Source: WHSV01 sp050694055 | Lineage (GTDB): Bacteria > Actinomycetota > CADDZG01 > WHSQ01 | Length of the DNA stretch: 64,000 nt | Assembly (NCBI GenBank): GCA_050694055.1 | Contig: JBOGWX010000065.1 | Coordinates: 25,972-89,971, forward strand | Direction of reading: 5' to 3' | In this document: in pieces, positions 51,569 through 59,689 of the stretch | Layout of the letters: each line of letters opens with the position of its first letter | Numbering within the stretch: the stretch's first letter is position 1 | Made by a program: the position numbers and the translations under genes | The notes under the pieces: generated by a model | What the model was told of the DNA's origin: nothing | The model's input: only the letters and a program-made list of their open reading frames with translations | The model's database searches: none

Positions 51569-52327
51569 TCAGCGGCGCTTGCGCCGCGCCGGTTTGCGCG
51601 CCACCAGCAGGAACTCCGGGGTTTCGGGTGTCGGCTCGCTGCGCGCGTAGGCACCCGGCTCGACCGAGTACACCGCTTCGGGACTCAGGCCGACTCCGAT
51701 CGCCAACAGCCTTAGCTCGCGCGGGGTGAAGACGCTGGTCCAGAGATCGACCTCCTTGGAGGCCCCCTCTTCGTTTGTGACCACGGTCCGCTCGTGCATC
51801 ACGCCCATGTCGGCATCGAGGCTGGCATCGGTCTGGTGACGCGCCGCGTAGTAGGCGCTGAACGCGGTCAGGACGACCCTCGCAGCGGGCTTGGCGGCCT
51901 CGGCCATGCGCCTCAGGACCACCGAATCGTCACCACCCATGAGCCCGAATCCTCCCTGGCAGATCGACACCACGGCATCGAACTCGCCGTCGAAGGGCAT
52001 CTGCCGAGCGTCGCATTCGAAGAACGACGCCTTGACTCCGGCGTCGCGCGCAGTCTGGGCGGCGATCTCGAGAAAGCGTTCCGAGACATCCACGCCGGTG
52101 ACCTCCAAACCGGCTTGCGCGAAGGCAACCGCGTGACGACCCGGACCGCAGCCGACGTCGAGGAGTCGAGCCCCTTTTCTCAATCGCAGCAGCTCAAGGA
52201 GGAACCTCACCTCCTGGCGGGTGCCCTTGGTGAAGCTGTAGCGGAGGTAGGCCTCGCCGAGATACTGGGCGACCGGCGCGAAGAACGGCCCGCCGGGATG
52301 CGGTGCAACCCTCCGAGGCTCACGCAT
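51569..52327 (-). CDS. Class I SAM-dependent methyltransferase
   Basis: 252 residues. Motif I LLDVGCGPGRHAVAFAQAGL, VTGVDVSERFLEIAAQTARD, and motif IV FDAVVSICQGGFGLMGGDD. The N-terminus is proline-rich (RRVAPHPGGPFFAPVAQYLG). The substrate is unknown. It overlaps the 3' end of the pcnA gene by 8 bases, so it is co-translated with the CCA-adding enzyme and may act on RNA or a metabolite. Confidence 0.87.
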   Translation of the reverse strand: MREPRRVAPHPGGPFFAPVAQYLGEAYLRYSFTKGTRQEVRFLLELLRLRKGARLLDVGCGPGRHAVAFAQAGLEVTGVDVSERFLEIAAQTARDAGVKASFFECDARQMPFDGEFDAVVSICQGGFGLMGGDDSVVLRRMAEAAKPAARVVLTAFSAYYAARHQTDASLDADMGVMHERTVVTNEEGASKEVDLWTSVFTPRELRLLAIGVGLSPEAVYSVEPGAYARSEPTPETPEFLLVARKPARRKRR

Positions 52328-53759
52328 CGCGGTTTCCCTTCCTGGGCTTCGGTGGCGCCCGCGTGCCCTCCGGTTCGATTCCGCGCGCGCGCGCCCAGGA
52401 GTCGAGCCGCTTGTAGATCTCTTCTTCGCCGAGGAGTCCCTCGTCGAGCCTCACGTCCAGTAAGAACTTCTGTGCCTCGCCGACGATCGGACCGGGCTCG
52501 ACTCCTAGGTAGGCAATCACCTGCGTACCGTCGAGCTGGGGACGAATCCTTCTCAGTTCCTCTAGCTGTGCGAGCTCGGCGATGCGCGCCTCGAGTTCGT
52601 CCATCCGCTGCGCGAGCCTGCGCGCCTTGTCCTGGTTGCGGGTGGTGCAGTCCGCGCGCACCAAGAGGTTGAGCTCGCGCAGCAGGGGACCCGCGTCGCG
52701 CACGTAGCGGCGCACGGCCGAATCGGTCCAGCCCAGCCGGTAGGTGTGGAAGCGGTGGTGAAGGAAAATCAGGGCGCGTACCGCCTCCACGGTCTCCTTG
52801 GGATAGCGCAGCTCTCTCAACCGGCGCGCGGCCATCTCCGCCCCGACGACCTCGTGGTGGTGAAAGGTCACGCCATCCGGACCGATGTGACGCGTCTTCG
52901 GCTTGCCGATGTCGTGCAGGAGCGCAGCCAGTCGCAGCCGTTCCTCTGCATCGGTGCGTTCGAGGACGGCGAGCGTGTGATGGAAGACGTCCTTGTGCCG
53001 GTGCACCGGATCCTGCTCGAGCTTGAGGGCCCCGAGCTCGGGGAGGAAGAGATCGGTAAGGCCGGTCGAATCGGCGAGTTCGAGCGCCCGTTTGGGGGCC
53101 CGGCCCACCACCAGCCTGCTGAGCTCGTCCCTTATCCGCTCGGCCGACACCGACGAAATGAGCCCCCGGTGCTCGGCGATGGCGTCGAGCACCTCTTTGT
53201 CGATCCTGAAGTCGAGCTGCGACGCAAACCGAAAGGCGCGCAGCATGCGCAGGGGGTCGTCGGTGAACGAGGCGGCCGGGTCGATGGGCGTTCGCAGGCG
53301 CCGTTGCGACAGATCCTCGATGCCGCCGAAGGGGTCGATCGCTTCCAGCGAGGGGAGACGCACGGCCAGGGCGTTGATGGTGAAGTCCCGGCGCGAGAGA
53401 TCGGTCTCGATGTCGCTTGCGAAGCGGACGTCGGGATGACGCGACTCTGGTGGATAGCGTTCGGTGCGAAAGGTCGTGATCTCGACGTGCGCACGGCCGA
53501 TCTCGGCCCCCACGGTGCCGAACTTGGCGCCCTGGAGCCACACCGAGCGAGCCAAGGGCTTGACGATCTCGTGCGTCTTGGTCGGGGGCGCGTCGGTGGC
53601 GAGGTCGTAGTCGATGCTCCGCCGCTTGAGTAAGACATCGCGCACCACTCCGCCCACGAGATACAGCTCGTGACCGGCGGCGTCAAAGCTCTCTGCGAGC
53701 CTATGAATCGGAGAGCCGGGCTCGAGCAACCCGGCGAGAGACGATGCGCTTTGGGACAT
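52320..53759 (-). CDS. pcnA: CCA tRNA nucleotidyltransferase (PcnA-type)
   Basis: 479 residues. The nucleotidyltransferase head has LYLVGGVVRDVLLKRRSIDY (with metal-binding D-Y-D) and FGTVGAEI, followed by RRDFTINALAVRL and the DPLRMLRAFRFASQLDF region. An HD domain follows (HRHKDVFHHTLAVLE, LRLAALLHDIGKPKT). Adds CCA to tRNAs; the tRNA-Gly in this window lacks encoded CCA. TAGTCT six bases before the ATG indicates a leaderless transcript. First in the conserved pcnA-murJ-sigM-trxB block. Confidence 0.94.
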   Translation of the reverse strand: MSQSASSLAGLLEPGSPIHRLAESFDAAGHELYLVGGVVRDVLLKRRSIDYDLATDAPPTKTHEIVKPLARSVWLQGAKFGTVGAEIGRAHVEITTFRTERYPPESRHPDVRFASDIETDLSRRDFTINALAVRLPSLEAIDPFGGIEDLSQRRLRTPIDPAASFTDDPLRMLRAFRFASQLDFRIDKEVLDAIAEHRGLISSVSAERIRDELSRLVVGRAPKRALELADSTGLTDLFLPELGALKLEQDPVHRHKDVFHHTLAVLERTDAEERLRLAALLHDIGKPKTRHIGPDGVTFHHHEVVGAEMAARRLRELRYPKETVEAVRALIFLHHRFHTYRLGWTDSAVRRYVRDAGPLLRELNLLVRADCTTRNQDKARRLAQRMDELEARIAELAQLEELRRIRPQLDGTQVIAYLGVEPGPIVGEAQKFLLDVRLDEGLLGEEEIYKRLDSWARARGIEPEGTRAPPKPRKGNRDA

Positions 53760-53765
53760 ACCCCC

Positions 53766-53771
53766 AGACTA
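53766..53771 (-). promoter_or_regulatory. -10 element TAGTCT of the pcnA gene
   Basis: TAGTCT on the minus strand six bases before ATG 53759, lying just past the end of the pilT-like gene; no Shine-Dalgarno. Confidence 0.5.
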
Positions 53772-54851
53772 TGAGACTGGTTGCAGTCCTTCTTGACGCA
53801 GAGCGAGCTGGAAATCGTGCGGGCTGCTCGAAGCGCTCAGCGCGTCGTCGAGAGTCACGACCTTGCGCCGGTAGAGATCGAGCAACGCCTGGTCGAAGGT
53901 CTGCATCCCGTAGAAGCCGGACTCCGCAACGATGTCTCGGATCATGTGGGTCTGCTCGGGATTGATGATGAGGTCGCGGATGCGGCCGTTCATGACCAGC
54001 ACCTCGACCGCGGGAACGAGACCCTTGGAGTCCGCGCGCGGCGCCAGCCGCTGAGACACCACACCGCACAACGAGCCGGCGAGGGAAACGCGGATCTGCT
54101 GCTGCTGGCTTGGCTCGTAGAAGTCGATGATGCGGTTGACCGTCTCGGTGACGTCACGGGTGTGCAGCGTGGAGATGACGAGATGGCCCGTCTCGGCGGC
54201 CTGCAGCGCGGCCGTGACCGTCTCGGGGTCTCGCATCTCGCCCACGAAGATGACGTCGGGGTCCTGGCGCATGGCGGCGCGCAGAGCCTGGAGAAAGTCG
54301 GGGGCGTCCTGACCGATCTCGCGCTGGTTGACGATCGCGGCGCGGTCCTGATGCAGGATCTCGATCGGGTCTTCGATCGTCAGCACATGACAGCGCCGTG
54401 TGGAGTTGATGTGATTGATCATCGCGGCCGTAGTCGTGGTCTTGCCCGACGAGGTCGGGCCGGTCACGAGGACGAGACCGCGCACCTCTTCGGCCAGCGC
54501 ACGTACGACGCGTGGGAGCCCCAAGCTGTCGAAACCGGGGCTACCGGGCAGGACTCGCCGAGCCGCCAGGGCGACCGAGCCACGCTGCAGAAAGACGTTG
54601 AAGCGAAAGCGTCCGAGGCCCGGCTCGGAGAAGGCAAAGTCGACCTGGCCCTTGGACTTGAAGACACCGGCTTGCTCGTCGCTCATGATCTCGAGCGCGG
54701 CCCGCTCGCAGTCGGAGGCCGTCATCGGGGGGAAGTCGGCGGGGGTTAAGGCCCCGTTGACCCGCACGTAGGGAGGGCCACCCGCCTTCATGTGAAGGTC
54801 GGACCCCTTGCGGTCCACCACGTAACGCATGAAGTCGTGAACGGTCACCAT
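53769..54851 (-). CDS. pilT: PilT-like secretion/retraction ATPase
   Basis: 360 residues from ATG 54851 with GGAAGTGAGAG upstream. The protein opens with FMRYVVDRKGSDLHMKAGGP, has Walker A GPTSSGKTTT, the Asp box IEDPIEIL, Walker B DVIFVGEMRDPET and the His box ETGHLVISTLHT. It is a twitching-motility type retraction ATPase by similarity. No pilin, PilB or PilC gene lies near it, so its partner system is elsewhere or absent. Ends 9 bases before pcnA. Confidence 0.93.
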   Translation of the reverse strand: MVTVHDFMRYVVDRKGSDLHMKAGGPPYVRVNGALTPADFPPMTASDCERAALEIMSDEQAGVFKSKGQVDFAFSEPGLGRFRFNVFLQRGSVALAARRVLPGSPGFDSLGLPRVVRALAEEVRGLVLVTGPTSSGKTTTTAAMINHINSTRRCHVLTIEDPIEILHQDRAAIVNQREIGQDAPDFLQALRAAMRQDPDVIFVGEMRDPETVTAALQAAETGHLVISTLHTRDVTETVNRIIDFYEPSQQQQIRVSLAGSLCGVVSQRLAPRADSKGLVPAVEVLVMNGRIRDLIINPEQTHMIRDIVAESGFYGMQTFDQALLDLYRRKVVTLDDALSASSSPHDFQLALRQEGLQPVS

Positions 54852-54977
54852 TGCTGCTCTCTCACTTCCTCTATCTCCGGTCTGCCCTGTTCCATCGGCA
54901 GCTATGGGCCCGCGGTTGACCTCTCGCCGGGCCGGATCCGGGAGGTGCCCCAGGGAGAACTGTGGCACAAAGTGCTT

Positions 54978-55002
54978 GTTTTCGTTGCGGCCCCTGGGGT
55001 AT
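54978..55002 (+). promoter_or_regulatory. SigB/SigF-type stress promoter GTTT-N15-GGGTAT
   Basis: GTTT (54978-54981), exactly 15 bases, and GGGTAT (54997-55002) match the general-stress sigma consensus. The KGG protein ATG lies 48 bases downstream with AAGGAG. Confidence 0.6.
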
Positions 55003-55050
55003 GCGATTTAGACAGTTTGTCCGGGGGTTGTGTCGAGTTAAGGAGTTGGT

Positions 55051-55248
55051 ATGGCGGACCAGACCAGTCGCAAGATGAGCAGAGCGGAGGCCGGGCGCAA
55101 GGGCGGTCAAACCACCAGGCAGCGTTACGGCGGAGACCACTTCGGCAAGATCGGTCGCGTCGGCGGCAAGAAGGGTGGCGAGACCACCAAAAGGCGTTAC
55201 GGAAGCGAGTTCTACCAGAAGATCGGACGGATCGGCGGCTCCAAGTAA
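55051..55248 (+). CDS. KGG-repeat stress protein
   Basis: 65 residues, ATG with AAGGAG. Four Gly-rich units (AGRKGGQTTRQRYG, FGKIGRVGGKKGGETTKRRY, and so on) with the KGG motif seen in GsiB and plant LEA-type proteins. Highly basic and probably disordered; such proteins protect against desiccation or osmotic stress. It has a stress-type promoter upstream and a hairpin terminator downstream, so it is a single-gene unit. Confidence 0.88.
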   Translation: MADQTSRKMSRAEAGRKGGQTTRQRYGGDHFGKIGRVGGKKGGETTKRRYGSEFYQKIGRIGGSK

Positions 55249-55269
55249 CCGCCGGGCGACAACCTCAGG

Positions 55270-55297
55270 AGGCCCCTCCTTCACCGGGGGGGCCTTT
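55270..55297 (+). terminator. Rho-independent-like terminator of the KGG gene
   Basis: AGGCCCC pairs with GGGGCCT across a 12-base loop and is followed by TTTC. A short T-tract makes it moderate. Confidence 0.55.
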
Positions 55298-55343
55298 CAG
55301 TTGTCGGTCTTCTCTCCTGCGCCGCCCTTATGCTGGCGTCTGA

Positions 55344-57488
55344 ATGTTGCGCTCTCCCGCGCGCGCGCCCTTAGGGGGGCTGTCGGCGCGCTACCTCATA
55401 GCCTGCACCGCGCTGGCCGTCCTGGTGCCGGCAGGCTTTCCGGTACCGCCGGTCGCCGGCGCGCGGACGCAGGAGCCGGAGGCCGGCGCCATCACCCTCG
55501 AGCTGGTCGCGCAGCCGGTGGCCTACGACGCTAAGGACGACTTGGGCATCGAGGTCCGGGTCAGCAACGCCGGCACCGAGGAACTCCCCGGATTCATCTT
55601 GAACGTCGAACGGGAGAGTCGCCTCACGAGCCGGTCGGACCTCCAGAGCTCGTTCGAGTCTCCTCCCGGAATTGGGCTGGCGACCACTCCGCTCCAGATC
55701 GTGACCAAGGACCTGCGCCCGGGAGAGAGCCGCGTCGTCGCGCTCGACGAGCCCGTTACGGAGCTACTGACCCCCGGCTTCGACGAGGAGGGGATCTATC
55801 CGGCAACGGTCAACCTGCTCGATTCGAACGGGGCGACCGCTCTCGACTCGCTCACGACCCACCTCATGTTCTATCCGGACGAGACGGAGTCGCGGCTCAA
55901 CTTCGTGCTGGCGGTGCCCCTGAACGATCTGCCGGCGCGCGCGCCCGACGGGACCTTCGCCTTCGATGTCTCCGGTGATCAGCCGACCCTCGAACAGGCG
56001 GTGAGCGAGCGCGGGTGGCTAACCGAGACCGTGAGGGAACTGAACCGCCTGGGCGGGCGCCGGCTCCGCCTCGGTCTTGCGCCGACGCCACGACTGGTCG
56101 AGGAGATCGCGGACATGAGCGACGGCTACCGGCGGGGCGACGAGCAGGTGCCCGAGTCGGCCCCCGAGGCGGGCGCGGCGGCCGCCTTCCTCGATGATCT
56201 GAGCGAGCTCGTGAGAACACCCGGCGTCCAGCCCCTGCTGGTGCCCTACGCCAACCCCGACCTGCCGTCTCTGGCGGCCGGCGAGGTCGACGATCACGTC
56301 GGCACGCAGATCACGCTCGGCGAGACGGTCCTCGGAGAGGCACTCGACGTCGAAGTCGATCGTGCCTGGATCTTTCCGCCCGGCGGTCGTATGAGCTCGG
56401 AGGCTCTGGAGCTGCTGCAGTCGGCGGCGGCGGAAAGGACCTTCTTCGCCGGCTCGTCGCTCGAGAAACCACCCAACCCGTTGCTCTCCGGTTGCCCGAT
56501 CGAGACGCTCAGCTCGACCTGCCCGGTGTCGGTCGCGACGCAGTTCGGTGACGCGCTTGGCTACCAGGCCGACTCCGGTCTCCAGAACAGGCTGACGGCC
56601 CTGGTGCGCGATAACGACGAGAGACTCAACCTGCAGCGGTTCTTCGCCGAGACCGCCATGATCCGCCAGGAGCAACCGGGCCGAACCGATCGCATCGTGC
56701 AAGCAACGCTGCCGTCGATGTGGCACCCGGAGCCGAGGCTGATGCGAACGTTGTTGCGCGGACTGGCGAGTGCTCCCTGGCTGAACACCGTGACCCCTCA
56801 AGAGGGTTTGGATCTTGGAATCGCACCGGTCGAACGCCGTGTCACCGATGACGCAGTGGACGTGTCCAATGAGCTGAATGTGCTCGACTACGCGGCCATC
56901 GCAGAGGCGGAAGCGATGGTCGAGAGCTTCAACTCGGTGGATCCCCCGTCCTCTCTTTACCAAAGGCTTCTTCACAACTATCTGGTGGCGGAAAGTCGCA
57001 ACTGGTGGATGGACGAGGAACTGGCGGATCGCGGCGTCGACTACGTGCGAGCGTCCTTGGATGAAGCACGCTCAGAAATGAACAAAGTCTCGATCGAGGT
57101 CAACGAACGCATCACTCTCACGTCCAGAGGGGAAGACATTCCGGTTCGTGTACTCAACGACACCGGCTATCCGGTGAAGGTTCGCTTTCAGTTGAACTCG
57201 CCGAAGTTGCGGTTCGCGGACGAGAAGGTGCAGACCTTCGATAGCGGAAGGACACCGCTGACGATTCCAGTGCGCGCCGAATCCAGCGGCATCTTCAGAG
57301 TGACCATGGCGCTCGTCACGCCCGACGGTTCAGAGGTAATCGCCGAGAGCGAGCCGAGCGTGCGTTCCACCGAGTTCAACAACATCGCCCTCGCCATCAC
57401 CGTAGGTGCGCTGCTCTTCCTCATCGTCTTCTACGCCCTGCGTTGGTATCGGCGTCGCAGCGCCTCGACGTCGCAGGAAGCGGCTTGA
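55344..57488 (+). CDS. DUF6049 family secreted/membrane protein
   Basis: 714 residues. An N-terminal signal or anchor (about 12-35) precedes a large extracytoplasmic region with an immunoglobulin-like start (ITLELVAQPVAYDAKDDLGI), a central part holding a conserved cysteine pair (CPIETLSSTCPVS), and a late beta-rich domain (ITLTSRGEDIPVRVLNDTGY). One C-terminal helix (about 685-705) ends in a basic tail. It sits just before murJ as does Rv3909 in M. tuberculosis. Function unknown; probably aids envelope assembly with MurJ. Confidence 0.82.
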   Translation: MLRSPARAPLGGLSARYLIACTALAVLVPAGFPVPPVAGARTQEPEAGAITLELVAQPVAYDAKDDLGIEVRVSNAGTEELPGFILNVERESRLTSRSDLQSSFESPPGIGLATTPLQIVTKDLRPGESRVVALDEPVTELLTPGFDEEGIYPATVNLLDSNGATALDSLTTHLMFYPDETESRLNFVLAVPLNDLPARAPDGTFAFDVSGDQPTLEQAVSERGWLTETVRELNRLGGRRLRLGLAPTPRLVEEIADMSDGYRRGDEQVPESAPEAGAAAAFLDDLSELVRTPGVQPLLVPYANPDLPSLAAGEVDDHVGTQITLGETVLGEALDVEVDRAWIFPPGGRMSSEALELLQSAAAERTFFAGSSLEKPPNPLLSGCPIETLSSTCPVSVATQFGDALGYQADSGLQNRLTALVRDNDERLNLQRFFAETAMIRQEQPGRTDRIVQATLPSMWHPEPRLMRTLLRGLASAPWLNTVTPQEGLDLGIAPVERRVTDDAVDVSNELNVLDYAAIAEAEAMVESFNSVDPPSSLYQRLLHNYLVAESRNWWMDEELADRGVDYVRASLDEARSEMNKVSIEVNERITLTSRGEDIPVRVLNDTGYPVKVRFQLNSPKLRFADEKVQTFDSGRTPLTIPVRAESSGIFRVTMALVTPDGSEVIAESEPSVRSTEFNNIALAITVGALLFLIVFYALRWYRRRSASTSQEAA

Positions 57489-59083
57489 GCACCAACCTCG
57501 CGCGCTCCACAGCAATCATGACTCTAGGAACCATCCTGTCGCGCGCAACCGGACTGTTGCGCATCGCGGCGATCGCAGCGGCTCTAGGAGTGGTGGAGAC
57601 GGGCGGCTTGACGGACGCGTTCAACTACGCCAACACGGCCCCCAACATCATCTACGAGCTGTTTCTCGGTGGTGTCCTGACGTCGGTGTTCGTCCCGGTG
57701 TTCGTCGAGTTGTTGGAGAAGGAGGGCCGCGAGCGCGCCTGGCAGGTCGCCAGTGCGCTGATCAACGTCTCGGTGGTGGGATTGATCGCCGTCAGCGCGG
57801 TGGGAATCCTTCTGGCTCCGTGGATAGCGAAGCTGTACACGCTCAACGTCGACGGTGACACGGCCCGCATGGAGGAGGTCATGACCTTTCTCCTGCGTCT
57901 GTTCATCCCGCAGATCATCTTCTACGCGCTAACCGCGATCACCGCAGGGTTGCTCAACGCCCACAAGCGTTTCGGTGCGCCGATGTACACGCCGGTGCTC
58001 AACAACCTCGCGGTCATCGCGGTGTTCCTCAGCTTCCGCTACGCGTACGGCGCGGTCTCACTCGACGGCGTCACCACGTGGCAGCTCTTGGTCATCGGCG
58101 CCGGCACCACCCTGGGAGTGGCGCTCATGGCCATCGCTCAGCTTCCGTTCCTGCGAGGGCTCGGCCGGTACCGGTGGACCTGGCGCATCCGCCATCCCTC
58201 GGTGATCAAACTCGCCAAGCTCTCCGTCTTCGTCATCGGCTACGTCGTGACCAACCAGATCGGTTACCTCGTCGTCCAGGTTCTCGCCGGGGGTGACGTC
58301 GGCGGCTACACCGCCTACACCTGGGCCTTCACCTTCTTCCTGTTGCCGCACGGGCTCTTTGCGGTTTCGATCATGACGGCGTTGCTCCCGACCATGAGCG
58401 AACACGCCACGAACGAACGCTGGGATCTGTACCGGGGACAGCTGTCGATAGGAGTACGTGCCACGACACTGCTGATCCTGCCGGCGGCGGTTGGTTACTT
58501 CGTTCTGGGAACGCCGACCGTGAGGGTCTTGCTGGAGCACGGGATCATGGGGGCCGAGTCCACCGAGCTCGTCGCCGGTGTGCTGCGCTTCTTCGTCCTT
58601 GGACTCCTACCCTTCGCCGTCTACCAGCTGTTCCTGCGTGCCTTCTACGCCCTGCACGACACGAGAACTCCCTTCTACATCAACGTTGGAGTCGTCGCTC
58701 TCAACACGCTCGTCAATTTCCCGATGTACGCGCTGCTCGGAGTCCGAGGGCTGGCCGCCGGCCATGCCATCCACTACGTCGTCGGAGTGATCGTGCAGGG
58801 CCGCATCCTGTCCCGCCGCATCGGCGGCATCGACGAAGGCCGCATCACACGAAGCGCCACGCGGATCGGTGCGGCGTCGCTCGGGATGGGACTTGCGGTG
58901 TGGGGCGTCTACTCGGCGACCAGCACACTGATCGATCCCGTCTCCTTCGTTAACGACTTGCTGATCGTCCTGGTGCCGGTGGCGGCGGGTGCGGCTTGTT
59001 TCTTGGGCCTGTGCCTGGCTCTGCGGGTCGAGGAGCTCGACTACGCCAAGGGCATCTTCGGCCGCCGCCTGTCGTCTGGGTAA
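57485..59083 (+). CDS. murJ: Lipid II flippase MurJ (MviN)
   Basis: 532 residues from TTG 57485, which overlaps the DUF6049 stop as TTGA. STAIMTLGTILSRATGLLRI, ALGVVETGGLTDAFNYANTA and PNIIYELFLGGVLTSVFVPV are the MurJ start with its conserved Arg and Asp. Fourteen helices follow. Unlike mycobacterial MviN, no kinase-like or extracellular domain is fused at the C-terminus; a kinase with that domain is encoded separately at 59690. Confidence 0.95.
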   Translation: MSTNLARSTAIMTLGTILSRATGLLRIAAIAAALGVVETGGLTDAFNYANTAPNIIYELFLGGVLTSVFVPVFVELLEKEGRERAWQVASALINVSVVGLIAVSAVGILLAPWIAKLYTLNVDGDTARMEEVMTFLLRLFIPQIIFYALTAITAGLLNAHKRFGAPMYTPVLNNLAVIAVFLSFRYAYGAVSLDGVTTWQLLVIGAGTTLGVALMAIAQLPFLRGLGRYRWTWRIRHPSVIKLAKLSVFVIGYVVTNQIGYLVVQVLAGGDVGGYTAYTWAFTFFLLPHGLFAVSIMTALLPTMSEHATNERWDLYRGQLSIGVRATTLLILPAAVGYFVLGTPTVRVLLEHGIMGAESTELVAGVLRFFVLGLLPFAVYQLFLRAFYALHDTRTPFYINVGVVALNTLVNFPMYALLGVRGLAAGHAIHYVVGVIVQGRILSRRIGGIDEGRITRSATRIGAASLGMGLAVWGVYSATSTLIDPVSFVNDLLIVLVPVAAGAACFLGLCLALRVEELDYAKGIFGRRLSSG

Positions 59084-59181
59084 CTGCGGCATGGCCTCGT
59101 CCCAGCGAATGCCCGGCGTCGCCCTTCTCGGCTGACAGGAAACCCTAAAGCTGACCCCGTCCAGCGGCCGATAGCTAACCC

Positions 59182-59562
59182 ATGAACCTCCACACCGACG
59201 AGCGCGGCCTGGTGGTCGGCTGGGGCGCCAAGTTGGTCTTCTTCATTGCGCTGCTTGGCGTCTTGATCTACGACGCCTCCGCCATCGCGGTCAATGTGTT
59301 CCAGCTCGATTCGATCTCCGACGAGATCGCTCTCACGGTGTCGTCCTCGGCCGGAGACCAGCCCCTTTTCGCCCTCGAGCGTGAGGCCAAGAAACTTGCC
59401 CGCAGCCACGGGGCGCGGCTCGTGAAGCTGACCCTGAGCGACGATGAGGAATTCTTTCGGGTAACGCTCAGGCGTGAGGCGAAGACCTTGGTGGTGAGCC
59501 GCGTCGACCGCCTATCTGACTGGGGCCAGACCTCTGCCACGGGGAAGTCCAGGAACGTATAG
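59182..59562 (+). CDS. Hypothetical single-pass membrane protein
   Basis: 126 residues, ATG start. A short head (MNLHTDERGLVVGWGAKLVF) leads into one helix (about 15-38), followed by an extracytoplasmic region with a SISDEIALTVSSSAGDQPLF segment and a beta-rich end. Similar small proteins of unknown function occur in deep-branching actinobacteria, but I cannot name the family. It lies between murJ and the kinase with about 100-base gaps on both sides. Confidence 0.6.
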   Translation: MNLHTDERGLVVGWGAKLVFFIALLGVLIYDASAIAVNVFQLDSISDEIALTVSSSAGDQPLFALEREAKKLARSHGARLVKLTLSDDEEFFRVTLRREAKTLVVSRVDRLSDWGQTSATGKSRNV

Positions 59563-59689
59563 GCGCTCCCAGGAGGCCTGCGCGCGCAGACGCGCCACCA
59601 CCCGATCCCGGTGACCGCTAGAGTCTCGAGTCGAGACGCGGGGCAAGGGATTGCCGACCGTTATCCGGCGAGGTACTAGCATCGCCTAC

